Part shown: positions 49,301 through 60,000 of the stretch, piece after piece | How the letters are laid out: every line of letters begins with the position of its first letter | Numbering within the stretch: the stretch's first letter is position 1 | Assembly (NCBI RefSeq): GCF_029227915.1 | Contig: NC_079881.1 | Location: 7,752,001 to 7,812,000 of the forward strand | Direction: 5' to 3' | DNA from: Hydractinia symbiolongicarpus | Taxonomy: Eukaryota > Cnidaria > Hydrozoa > Anthoathecata > Hydractiniidae | DNA length: 60,000 bases | Notes under the pieces: model-generated | The model's database searches: none | What the model saw: the letters and a program-made list of their open reading frames with translations, nothing else | What the model was told of the DNA's origin: nothing | Program-made: the position numbers and the translations under genes

Positions 49301-49950
49301 TTTAAGTAAAGTGAGTAAAAACAATAAACCTTTGTTAAATTTTATTTTCGTTCGTGGATCTCTTGACGACTGTAGCAATTAAATACAACAATGGGACACA
49401 CACAGTTCACATGAGCTAATTAAATTTCGCGAACAAGACATGAACTCTATTGTTTTCAACATGCAAAAATAGCTCATGTATTTAACAATAGGTTAACAAT
49501 AACAACGAAAGTTCTAAGGCTACCGAAAGCTCATGCGAAGGTGATAACTATCGCGTACATGTAAAGTTACACGCAGGTGGTACTGTAAGGGATATCAACA
49601 ATACAAAAACAACAACAACAACAAAAAACCAGGAAACATATGGCCCATTTTGTAAGATTTTTATTTGTTGTATCTCAGGCCTCTATATTGTGGGTGCGAT
49701 GCACTTGCAATCTTGAAAAAGAATAATTTTACGGAGATAAAAAGAGCAAAAATAAAAGTCCTTTACCCATGTACACCTCCAGAGGACTGTGGTTTTGGCA
49801 TGGTAAACATTATACAATTCTAGCAATGTGCACAGTCAGAATGTGCAAATGCATAATTAGAATCTTTAATCAAAGCATTTTTAAGAAAAGCCAGGGTCAG
49901 CATTCAAAGTTTGAGGGTGATCTTATGGACCATATATAATTTTTCCACAA

Positions 49951-52900
49951 ATGTTATTAGAATTAAAAATGCCAAAAGGAAAAAAGAAAGAAACTGCAAC
50001 TCCAGCACCTGTGGAAGAAAATAAAACAGCAGGTGAAATTGACAAGACACTTCCAACAGAACGTGAACTCCAGCTCAAAGCTCGGTAAGTACTTTAGATG
50101 TGGCTTATCTTGGTTATAGGATTTTGAGCATAGAGAGGTAGTTTCTTACTTCTTTCAGAGCTAAGATTATTTTAAATACCTTTCACAATACATCGTATGC
50201 AATACTGTACAATAGATTTTAGGTAGTGATGTACAATTCTGTGCAATTATATATTAATACAATAATAACCGATTACCCCGGGCTGTACCGCAAAATATCA
50301 CCCGAGGTCTAAGTGCTGACCAAGGTTGCGTACAGAATAATGTGTAAAGTTGAAAGCGCAGCTAAAATATAGTTACAATGAATATTGAAGTAATTTTTTT
50401 ATCTAGCTAGGTAGCCAAGAAAAACATGGGCTTCAACGAGCTTTATATTGACTCGTTAACCACAAAGCTAAAGGAAGGAATCTGAAAATGAGAGGAGACG
50501 TATTTGTTATGATTTCGTCACCCTGTATTTAGTATTTTTGATAAAACTGGATGTCAGCATCGTTTTTTATGGACAATGTAGCTATTTAACTAGCCATGCT
50601 GAAGAAGCATCCATATGGAAAGTTGCTGAATCTGGTTATTTTCACTGTTAAACTTGACATTGTTGTTGTGTCTATCCTATAAAAATGTTTTTATTGATAA
50701 ATGTATTGTAGGAGTTAGATATATAATCATTTCCAATGCCTCTTAAAACGTGTTTTTTGTGCTTGTTTACATTTTAAGCTACCATTTTTCTTGACGACAG
50801 GCAAGTATCGCAAAATATTGGCCTGTCGTCAGGAGCGCTAAGCCAATCAGAATGCCTAAAAACCTGTATTGCCCGCTTGAAAAATCCAGACAGTTAACAA
50901 AAGAAGGATATAGATAGCTTATACTTTTGTTTTGATATTGCTTCAATGTGCAGAAGACAAAAGAAATGTTTAATTATTTGTCCAAAGGAGACTACTAGTT
51001 TCTTCAAGTTAAACTGACTTGATTAAAAAAATGTTGTGAGCTTTGAAGTCATAATATATTGCATATTGTGGTTACATCTTTAGGATATCTTGTACAAGTG
51101 TATACAAATGTGTGCAACTATATTTGTTACAATTCATTGTATCAGTGGATAGGACCCTGAATAGAATAAAAATTAAACTTACAAGAAAGGGGTTTGTCAT
51201 TTAGGCTGTCAGTTAGTAGCTTCTTTATGCTGAAATGTGTTAGAAAAAGTATTGTGCTGCTTCCACTTTATTTTTTACTGTCTGATTTATAACGCTTTTT
51301 TTTAAGGATACAATGCAGATTTTCGATCACAGCCCTTAGTAAAATGAAATCAAGAACTTCTACAATAGTAATTTTTGGTTGAACAGTATAACACAATTTA
51401 TGCTAAGAAAACACTTAAAATAAGGATATGAATGACTATAAACTTCTAAAGGTGTTTATAATTATTCATCTAATAATTATAAACCAGTGTTTAATATGTA
51501 CCCTGCCCTAATGAACTGGGTACATAAACACTAGTTTTTTATGACATCAGAGGATATATGTAATTTGAAAGACTCTTAATATATCTTAACCCTATTCGGT
51601 CCGGGAGGGGGGGGGGGCGGATTCCGCCCCCCCCCCCCTGACGGTTTTTTTTAATAACTCCTAATTGCTTTCTTATTTGGCTATGATACTTACTGAGTTT
51701 TAACATTTATCTATTAGACACCTGCATGCTAAATTTTTAGGTCCCATACTTTTCAGAGGCGTTGATATTGGCCATTACTCGAAACTTCCCCTAAAATCTC
51801 TATGAAATCCTTATAATGGGGAAAATATAATAACTCCTGTTAGGATTATCCTTAGAACTTGAAACTTGCAACACAACTTTTTTTCATCAAGAAGAATCAT
51901 TTTGAATAATTTTGACACATGACTAATCCGATTTCCCGATTTTATCAGATTTTACTCGAAAATTGGGAAAAAACGGATTTTCGGGCATTTTTTGGCAATA
52001 TTTTATTCGATCCATGTAAAAACCGGAAGATATGTTAAAAAAAATAATAATCTAATAATTATAAACTAGTGTTTAATATGTACCCCGCCCTAATAAGCTG
52101 GGTACATAAACACTAATTTTTATGACATCAGAGGATATATGTAATTTGAAAGACTCTTAATATATGTTAATGTATTTATCTTATTGTGTATTTTAAATAA
52201 AAATATTCTAGCGCAAACGTAATACAAATCCCAACTTCTTTGTTTTTCTAGACTTGACGCCATTACGAATCAACTTCATACTATGAGAACAGAAATTCAG
52301 GAATTGTATCTTTTATTTAACTTTTATAAGTGTTATAAAATCATTAAAGAGGTTGTTTAAAGTCCTCAAATATGTTGTAAACTAGTAACTTAGTTGTTAA
52401 AAATTTGTATTGAACCCATGTCTTGGTAACCTTTTACAGGAGAAATTGTGGAACATTTTCTTCGTAAGTAAATATTCAGTGTTAGGAATCGGTACTTTAT
52501 TTTACTTTAATGCAATGAAATATAGACGTGAAGAGAACGAATTTTTACAACAGGAGGCACAGCAAACCAGAATTGAAACAGTAAGTTGCAGTTGTTTACA
52601 ACACGTGAATAATTAATGTTGTTCCCGTACATATCTATAAGCTGCAGTTGCTTAAAACATGTGAATAATTAATGTTGTTCCCGTACATATCTATAAGTTG
52701 CAGTTGCTTAAAACATGTGAATAATTAATGTTGTTCCCATACATATCTATAAGTTGCAGTTGTTTACAACATGTGAATAACTAATGTTGTTCGCATACAA
52801 ATCTAATACACACAGCATTACATAAACCCACCTAGCAGTGACCAACGAAATAAGTGCCCCCACTAATAAATACCCCGCTAATAAATACCCTGCTAATAAA

Positions 52901-53995
52901 TGCGGTTACCGCAATAAACACAATAAATTAGGACACGTTACATTAACATTAATGACCTCTGTATTGTGTTGTTTATTAATAATTTCCCATTATTATTATT
53001 AATTTGTTATAATTATGTTACTTTCATTCAGAAGGTATTAATAAGAGCCCAGTGTTCGAATAAGCGGCCAGTCTAAATAAGTGTAAGTAGTTCGAAACTC
53101 AAATAAGTGCCAAAAACACTTAATTGGTAATTTACAATAATCCTTGTATCCTCTTTTTGACAAAACCACCCTTTTAATGTCGCACCCAAAAATTTGAAAT
53201 GTGATAAACATTTACAAGAAAAAATGCTATAAATTGAAAACCAAAAGTTGTTTTTCATGTGCAATTCATGATTGCTAGTTATTTATGATCATGCCACATG
53301 CTACATGTATCCGAGTTTAGGTTGTTGCAGTTTTTTTCTTTGTGTTTTTTTTCTGTCTGTGATTCCATGATGGTTAAATTCTTGTTAATTGATTCTCTTC
53401 CTGTTGTACAGTTTACTTAAAACCGAAGTACAAATAAATATAAGGAATTTTATTTATTCAAAAACTGCTCTTTAAATGGCAGTGACTGTATTTATGAACT
53501 GGAGCATAGTATATGTGAATCAATGGGTGGCCATGAAGCTCATCTATCTGCAGTGCTTAATTTTATACCCAAAAGATAGGCTTGGGTAGTGTTTGCAAAA
53601 AGAATTCTATTTTTAGCATGAGTATTTGACATATATATCAAAGAAGACACAAAAGCGTCAATCCGCTGTGATCACTTTGAGCGAACGCAATGCAGAAAAG
53701 ATTAAAGAAATACAAGCTAAAAAGGATGAGATGATTGAGAAATATAATAAAGAAAAGAAAGGTATTTAGTTTAAAGTAGAGGACAAAATTAAAAATCTGA
53801 AATGCTGGTAGAAATTATCAAAAACGTTTAAGAAGCTTTAGGTTTTTTTTTGATTTTTGCAATTGAGGTCAAAATTAGTTTCACCTTTTTGGTTTTATTC
53901 TAAGAATTATTTTAGATCTAGGCGATGTTATTTTGCGGAAAGAAGCAGAGCTAAGTAGTATACGACAAGAATTGGAGCATTTACAAGACTACAAG
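49951..53995 (+). CDS. Coiled-coil protein, CCDC166/DUF4515-like, first five exons
   Basis: Exons are 49969-50084, 52252-52305, 52526-52580, 53617-53761 and 53916-53995. All introns are GT-AG with matching phases, and the sum is exactly 150 codons. The preferred start is ATG 49969 (MPKGKKKETATPAP); an in-frame ATG at 49951 would add six residues. After a basic, low-complexity start, the protein is a continuous charged helix: LDAITNQLHTMRTEIQE, REENEFLQQEAQQTRIE, YLTYISKKTQKRQSAVITLS, KEAELSSIRQELEHLQDYK. The block 'ExEFLQxEAQxTRxExxEYxxYxSKKTQKRQxAIxTLS' is what I recall of the DUF4515 domain found in CCDC166-type proteins; the molecular role of that family is not well known. Exon 5 ends at a plausible donor (AAG|GTTTAT), and an RTE element fills the next intron. 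Later exons were not found. Confidence 0.75.
50793..50830. repeat. Short inverted repeat
   Basis: Perfect 10-bp arms GACGACAGGC / GCCTGTCGTC around an 18-nt spacer, in intron 1 of the coiled-coil gene. It may be the end of a small transposon, but its other end was not found. Confidence 0.6.
51469..52170. repeat. 120-bp direct repeats flanking a 461-bp segment
   Basis: 51469-51589 and 52051-52170 are about 93-95% identical, in the same orientation, and both end in TTAA. Each holds a hairpin (AGTGTTTAATATGTACCC / GGGTACATAAACACT). The enclosed segment starts CCCTATTCGGTCC right after the first TTAA and holds a G11-CGGATTCCG-C12 palindrome at 51607-51638. The layout could be a miniature LTR-like element, a piggyBac-like insertion next to a duplication, or a tandem duplication. 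It lies in intron 1 of the coiled-coil gene. Confidence 0.8.
52582..52805. repeat. 56-bp tandem repeat starting at a splice donor, four units
   Basis: Units start at 52582, 52638, 52694 and 52750, each exactly 56 bp, of the type TAAGTTGCAGTTGTTTACAA then CATGTGAATAATTAATGTTG. The first unit begins inside the exon 3 donor (ACA|GTAAGT). Later copies read ATAAGT and have lost the G of the donor. Confidence 0.95.
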
Positions 53996-54221
53996 GTTTA
54001 TCTTTCGTTCATCTCTGTTTATTTTTATTTTGACGAGTGCAGTAAGTTTTCATTTACGGTGATTGACAACAAATTTTCTAACGAAATTTATTTTCGCTAG
54101 AATTAATTTTTTGGATTGTGCGGATCAAAATTTTGAAATTTTTTCAATTTCGGTGAAGGGTCTCTTTAATTTGAAATCTTAAATTTGGTGAAGGGTCTCT
54201 TTAAGAGACAAGAGAGGAGTT

Positions 54222-57200
54222 GAACGTCCTCCACCATACCTTAGTTTAAAAAGGCGATTGTGGAAGTCCCATGAAATGCCACATAGTGATGGTGTCAACA
54301 CCCAGTCTGGTCTGTGAACGGTTGGCGTTAGGAAGGGCATTCAGCTGTAAAACAATGCCAAAACTCTTTATTAATGGCCGCAAGAATAGTTGATCAGACA
54401 AACTGCGTAAACGGGGCTGGAACTCTAAGGAGTGAAGGTGTCGCGCACGGTAGGACAGATGTCAGGTGTGAACATCGTCAGACCGTTACCCAGCTATCAC
54501 ATCCCAAGGTAGATAACACTAGGTTGAGGATGGCTAGTGTAAATGTTGGTACTCTGAGAGGTAGATCTGTTGATATGTGTTGTGTTCAGGAAGTCAGGTG
54601 GAGAGGAGCTTCAGTGACATTTGTGGAAGGTAGGAGGGCAAGGTATAAGCTTTTTTAGATCGGTAGTAGTGATGGATATGGAGGAGTTGGCATATTCGTT
54701 GCAGAGAAGTGGGTAGAAAAAGTAATAGATGTTATGCGTGTTAATAGTCGTATTATAGTGATAAAGTTTTTGATAGGTAATAGGATTGTCACTTTTCTGT
54801 CAGTTTATGCTCCACAGTGTGGACTCAATGAGGAAGATAAAGATAAGTTTTATGATGAGTTAATAGCAGTCACATCAAAGTTTGGAGACACTGAACTTGT
54901 CATGGTGGGCGGCGACTTTAATGGTCATGTTGGGAAGTCATCTGAAGGGTATAGAGGTGTGCATGGAGGCTATGGATTTGGGAGCAGAAATAAGGAAGGA
55001 GAGAGATTGCTTGAGTTTGGAATGGCAACGGACATGCTGGTTTGCAACACATCATTCAGTAAGGGACAGAGTAGGCTGATAACATATGAGTCAGGTGGTT
55101 GTAAGACACAGATAGATTACTTCCTGATTAGAAAGTCAGACAAGAAAGTGGTGAAGGACGTGAAAGTTATATCGGGGGAAGAGTGTGTTTCCCAGCATAG
55201 GTTGCTGGTTTGTGATATTATCTTGAAGAGTGTTAAAGAAGCCAAGGGAAAGTACAGGCCCCGTCTAAAAGTCTGGAAGCTGAAGGAAGAGATTGTAGCA
55301 AGACAATTTAGTGCAAAAGTTCAGCAGTTAGCCCACAATGGTCAATGTGATAGTGACAATGTTGAAAGTACTTGGACTACTTTGAAGAATTGTCTTCTAG
55401 AAGCTTCTGATGATACCTGTGGGTGGCCGAAAGGACCAGCTAGACATAGACAGACCTGGTGGTGGAATAATGGGGTTGACCAGTGTATAAAGGTAAAAAG
55501 GAAACTTTGGAAAGAGTGGAAGTCAGGTGGTAGTAAAAATATTTACTTAGAAGCTAAGCGTCGCGCTCGTACAGCAGTGTATAAGGCAAAATCAGAAGCA
55601 GAGAGAAACAGATTTGCAGATGTGTTAAGAAGGGAAGACCAGCGCAATGAGGTATTCAAGATAGCAAAGCAAATGAAGAAGACTAATCAAGATATTGTAG
55701 GTGAGAAGTGTATACGTAATGATAAAGGTGTTTTGGCTAGCACAGAGGAGGAGAAAAGGGTAGCTTGGAAGAATCATTATCAGAGGTTGCTTAACACTGA
55801 GTTTGATTGGGACGAGGATAATTTGTCTGATGATGATGTTGTAGAAGGGCCAGCTATGCAGATCAAGACAGAATGGGTAGTGGAGGCTATTAGGAAATTG
55901 AAGGTTGGCAAGGCTGCAGGAGTATCAGGTATTGTTGCAGAGATGGTAAAAGCATCTGGATATATTGGAGTTGAGCTTATTACAAGTCTTGCTAACCAGA
56001 TTATAAAGGATAGTGCTATTCCGAGTGAGTGGCAGTCGAGTGTAATAGTGAATTGTTTCAAGGGCAAGGGTGATGCATTAGAAAGGGGTAACTATAAAGG
56101 TTTGAAGTTGGTTGATCAAGTAATGAAAGTTATTGAAAGAGTGATTGATAAGTTACTTAGAGAAAGAATTGATATAGATAAGATGCAATTTGGTTTTGTT
56201 CCAGGGCGTGGCACTACAGATGCAATATTTTTACTCAGACAGCTTCAGGAGAAGTATTTAGAAAAGAGAAAGAATCTCTATTTTGCCTTTGTAGATTTAG
56301 AGAAAGCTTTGGATAGAGTGCCACGTAAAGTTATTTGGTGGGATATGAGAAAATTAGGTGTGGATGAGTGGCTAGTTACGATGGTACAGTCTATGTACAG
56401 CAATGCTAGAAGTCGTGTCAGGATTAACGATTCACTTAGTGATGAATTTAGTGTAAATGTTGGTGTACATCAGGGTTCTGTACTTAGTCCTTTGTTGTTT
56501 ATTTTAGTCTTAGAAGCGCTGTCGATGGAGTTCAGAACAGGTTGTCCATAGGAGTTATTGTATGCAGATGATTTGGTTCTCATAGCAGAGTCGATGGAAG
56601 AATTAGTTGAAAAGTTTGAAAAGTGGAAGAAAGTACTAGAAGAGAAAGGGCTAAAGGTAAACACAGCAAAGTCTAAAGTCATGATTAGTAGCATTGCAGC
56701 CAAGTGTGACCTTGTAGTTGGAAAGTGGCCTTGTGGAGTTTGCAGGAAAGGGGTTGGTAGTAACTCAATTTTTTGTCAGACTTGCAAGCATTGGGTACAT
56801 AAGAAGTGCAGTAGTATTAGTGGAAGGTTAAAAGCTGACATTCAGTTTGTATGCAAGCGTTGCAAAGGTGAGATTATAGAGAATGAAGTATTTCCAGCTT
56901 TAATGATGTACAACAGTGGCTCGTTAGAGATAGTTGAGAACTTCTGTTACTTAGGTGATATGTTGGGCAGTGAAGGGGGTGTTGGAAGAAGTGTTACTTG
57001 CAGGATAGGTTCTGCCTGGAAAAAGTTCAGAGAGTTACTTCCCTTGTTGACTAGCACAGCTCTGTCAATTGAGGTAAAAGGTAGGTTGTATGAGGCCTGT
57101 GTAAGAAGTGTTATGTTGTACGGTAGTGAGACATGGGCAGTGAAGCAGGAAGATCTTGACCGTTCAGAAAGGAATGATATGAGAATGGTTAGGTTGATGT

Positions 57201-57559
57201 GTAACGCCAGTCTGAGAGACAGAAAGAGTTCAGATGAGCTAAGAAGCAGGCTAAGTCTCCGTAGAATTAAAGATTTTATCCAGATAAGAAGATTGAATTG
57301 GCTGGGGCACTTGGAAAGAATGGAGGAGGATAATTGGGTAAGAAAGTGTAGAGACTTGATAGTTCCTGGGGCAAAGCCCAGAGGCAGACCGAGAAAGACT
57401 TGGCAGGAGGTTATAAGGACAGACTTGATACAGAGGAAGTTGAGTTTAGATCTAACACAGTCTAGATCAGATTGGAAGAGGGTCATTAATATACCCCGTC
57501 CAACCCATGCTAGCATGGAAAACAGACGTAAAGCCGAGAATGATGATGATGATGATGAT
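54222..57559 (+). mobile_element. Nearly full-length RTE-clade LINE
   Basis: The element runs from a 5' leader containing GGCGTTAGGAAGGGCATTCA, usual for this RTE group, to a (GAT)n tail at about 57,541-57,559, the short tandem-repeat tail typical of RTE elements. The 5' edge is approximate. A doubled word (GGTGAAGGGTCTCTTTAA near 54,153 and 54,188) lies just upstream and may belong to the host intron. It is inserted in the intron after exon 5 of the coiled-coil gene, in the same orientation. A near-identical 90-bp scrap is at 25,786-25,875. Confidence 0.88.
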
Positions 57560-57583
57560 TCGCGAATGGATAATTTCAATTAA
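54374..57583 (+). pseudogene. RTE ORF: endonuclease, reverse transcriptase, zinc finger; two TAG stops
   Basis: One frame stays open for 3.2 kb except for TAG at 54656-54658 and 56549-56551. The apurinic-type endonuclease shows MASVNVGTLRGRS, CCVQEVRW, GGDFNGHVG and SQHRLLVCD. The reverse transcriptase shows AAGVSGIVAEMVKASG, FGFVPGRGTTDAIF, FVDLEKALDRVP, GVHQGSVLSPLLF and YADDLVLIAES. Between the palm and the C-terminal block, 56,728-56,868 codes a C4HC3 PHD-like finger (CGVC...CQTC...HKKC...CKRC). The end is GRPRKTWQE, then a poly-Asp run from the GAT tail, with the stop supplied by flanking DNA. Both TAG codons stand where relatives have TGG (KLF-W and GCP-W). About 12 residues are missing between GRS and VDMCC by in-frame deletion. 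Proteins of this kind are often labelled craniofacial development protein 2-like. Confidence 0.92.
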
Positions 57584-60000
57584 TATCGCGACATCTTTCA
57601 ATTAATATTGCGATATCTTTTTTTTATTTGATTGGCCATTTTCGCGAATGGCCAATCAATATTATATAATTTGCTTAATTGATCTTTTTATTCTAGCACA
57701 AGTTTAGGACTATTCATTATATAGTTGGAAGGCATTTATTTTTTGATCAACATCACAATCTATATCTCAATCAGATCCACCGGAGTAATCGTTATCCGTG
57801 TTATTAACATTGTAAAGGTTTTCAGGGCCTGAGTAGAAAATCACCAACTAATGGCTCTTCACTTCTACGGCTGACACAAGGTCAGCGAAATAAAAAATTA
57901 CTCTGCTATTAAAAGATAAGTCAAGTGAGAGCGAGGTCAAAAGTTGTCGAATTTACGCAAACATAACTTATATCTCTATTTTGCTTTTTAAAAATTGAAT
58001 TTTTGCGAATTACAGAATTGACAAGAGTTTGCGAGAATAACAATTCACAATTAAAACATTTAACATTAAAACATTTTGCGACAAGCTCCAAAATTCGCGA
58101 ACTGCCCGAAATTTAATTTTCTCAAAAATTTATTCCATTAAGACATATTGCACTTTAATGGTCAACCGAACTGTTTACTGCTGTTGTTATAGAAATTATA
58201 TAATGTATATACAGTCCCGCTACATTCCCGCAATCTCAAACTCCAATGGACCGGACAAAAATTTCAAGATCACGCGATTTTCGAGACAGCATGACTTCGA
58301 GATAACGAAGTTACACCAAGAGAAAATTCAAGATAGCTGGATTTGGATTTGTTCGATGAGTTGCGGTATAATTCAGAAAAAAATGATGTCAAGGAATACA
58401 ACCCTACCTTTGAAAGATTAAAAACATTTGAAAAATATATAAAAATTAAAAAATTTGAAGAGAGTTTGAACATACAAGCAAAATTTTTGATGATGGACTG
58501 GTTTCTATGAACGACTTTTTCTTAAAGGTTCGATATAACGACTGTAATTCGTCGCTAGGGTCCAAAAATTGGTTTGAGACAGCCGGAAAAATTTTAGTTA
58601 GCGAGGCTGTAAATGTCGATGGAACTGAGGCTTTTGTTTTTTAATTATTGGAAGAATAAAAATCTACAAATCAGTGGAAATCAGAAAATGTACCTAAAAT
58701 CTCTTCTTACTAAATTTTACGCTTTTTTATTTTTGAGCTCTTGAATAGTATCATGGAAAAAGTTGCGGTTGTGTGAACTGTTCAAAACCTTTTTGTGTTG
58801 GGTGCGGGCATGTTTTTAATCACCGAATATTTCTTTGCAAAATTTACGAACATTTATACCAGCGAAAAAGGACATGACTAATTAAATTTCAAGTAAATAT
58901 TGCTTACTTTCTGATAAAAAATTGCTTTATGCTTTCAAAAATTTTCCACATCTAAACCTCCGAAATTTTGTCCGCTCTAAGTCTGAAAATCTCGCCAAAA
59001 GAATATTCCACTGCATTTTAGAATTTTTTGTCTTGTAACCTTTTTGTTACTAGTTTTTTCTATCAATTTTCAAGCTTTATCGAAAAATATTTTGTGCACA
59101 AAGAAAATTACACAAAAAAAACAAAACACTGCCTACTTTTAACAGTACAAGATTTTTGTCGAACAAATTTACTAGGATTAACAGTAAGGATGTGGTTATA
59201 TAATATATAACCTTCATGTTTGCAAAAGAAAGAAAGGTTAACGACTGTTCTATGGTGGCGGTTCAGTACACTGTTTTGTTCACACGTACCCACAAAATCA
59301 ATTTGTTTATTTTCCATATAGCTGTTGTTTTTTTTATTCTGCAATTTACAATTTGTGTTACTGCCAACAGACCAAACACTGGAGATACTCACATATATTG
59401 GATTGTGTGTGTGCGTGTGTTTGGCTAAGTAAATATACAAATAAACATTAACAAATAGTTCTCTGAATAAATACAAACAAGTACCAACACAAATACGTTA
59501 ACAAATAACCTACTAGCTGCAAGTGATTGAGTCACTTTAAGTGAAGTCACTTCAAGTTAGCGAATATTTCAGTTGAACCTTCGTTCAAAAATCTAGTTGT
59601 TAGCCTTCACTTGCACGACTTATCGTTTTTAAGGAACCGACTTTACGTATTTTAAGATGTCTATATGTAACAAATAGCACGATACACAAGGGACATACAA
59701 AGACACGGTACAACGCGTAAATTGTCGCAGCTACGCACATTATAAATTAACTATTCAAATATATAATATAAGATTTGGATTGTCGTATGTACTAGTTTAT
59801 ACTATTTTCTTCGCATTTATTAGAGGAAGGCTTTCCTTTGGTAGGGGTGGGTGGGGAAGGGGTGTGTGTGTGAGGGGGGAGGGGGTATAAAGAAAAACTT
59901 TGTAAAACATCTTATGTGACACTACGATCCGTTTTAATTTTACAGCAGATGGTTTCGTATATGTCGGAGAGAAAAATATATTTACACAGCTTTCAGTAGA
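57560..60000. other. Likely intron of the coiled-coil gene; no exon recognised
   Basis: No further coiled-coil exon could be supported. Flanking the LINE tail are two near-repeats of TTTCAATTAATATCGCGA (57,574-57,620) and a perfect 13-bp inverted repeat TTGATTGGCCATT / AATGGCCAATCAA (57628-57640 / 57647-57659). A G-rich, GT-rich stretch lies at about 59,843-59,887. An acceptor-like TTTTACAG occurs at 59,939-59,946, but the following frames do not resemble the family. Confidence 0.5.

Larger units (their letters stand above)
48030..49585 (+). mobile_element. Tc1-like DNA transposon, 1,556 bp, internally rearranged
   Basis: The terminal inverted repeats are 48030-48062 and 49553-49585 (33 bp, one mismatch), beginning CAGTACCGCCTGCGTGTAAC. 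Both outer flanks are TA (48028-48029 and 49586-49587), the Tc1/mariner target duplication. Inside are the C-terminal part of the transposase (48,390-48,623) and a minisatellite (about 48,660-49,300). The N-terminal and central transposase are missing: only about 330 bp separate the left repeat from the DDE E-block. The terminal repeats are well kept, so mobilisation in trans is conceivable; that is inference. Confidence 0.92.

Noticed and set aside
59939-60000. Candidate sixth exon of the coiled-coil gene after TTTTACAG
   Set aside because: The phase-0 frame reaches a stop within about 50 bases and the residues do not resemble the coiled-coil family.
1-60000. CRISPR arrays, bacterial operons, rRNA or tRNA genes
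   Set aside because: Direct repeats here are tandem without spacers, and the window has spliced eukaryotic genes; no tRNA cloverleaf or rRNA segment was noticed by eye.

Overview
This is an AT-rich animal nuclear window: spliced genes with short exons and GT-AG introns, satellite arrays, and decayed copies of many transposon orders (RTE and CR1-like LINEs, a Penelope-like element, a DIRS-type element, piggyBac, Tc1, probable Harbinger and hAT derivatives). No bacterial, organellar or rRNA/tRNA signal was recognised. An early-branching metazoan, perhaps a cnidarian, fits best, but the sequence does not name the species.

Left part (1-26,066, minus strand): one gene fills it, an orthologue of SMCHD1, the non-canonical SMC-family chromatin silencer. 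Thirty coding exons could be read from the splice sites, running right to left from a start codon at 26,020 to the hinge domain, which is cut by the left window edge. All junctions are phase-compatible and give about 1,700 residues in this order: GHKL ATPase, transducer, long Ig-like linker, coiled coil, SMC hinge. Exon 17 holds the one irregularity, a frame problem near 15,480. Introns hold a (CA)-rich 66/69-bp minisatellite, a hAT-like and a piggyBac-like non-autonomous element, and an RTE scrap.

Middle part (26.1-49.9 kb): no host gene was recognised. It opens with a 14-unit, 165-bp satellite array (26.1-28.4 kb) whose edge lies within about 100 bp of the SMCHD1 start codon, then ~53-bp minisatellites, a 165-bp foldback element with a target duplication, a CR1-like LINE (minus), a Penelope-like remnant with a hammerhead-like motif just upstream (plus), a DIRS-type remnant (minus), a piggyBac remnant (minus), a probable Harbinger MITE with perfect TTA duplications, and a 1,556-bp Tc1 element with 33-bp terminal repeats. 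The Tc1 element carries about 12 copies of a 53-bp minisatellite that also occurs at 31.7 kb.

Right part (49.9-60 kb, plus strand): the first five exons (150 codons) of a coiled-coil gene that looks like the CCDC166/DUF4515 family. The intron after exon 5 holds a nearly intact RTE-clade LINE (about 54.2-57.56 kb) that stays in one frame through endonuclease, reverse transcriptase and a PHD-like zinc finger, broken only by two TAG codons where tryptophan is expected. The gene's remaining exons were not found in 57.6-60 kb.
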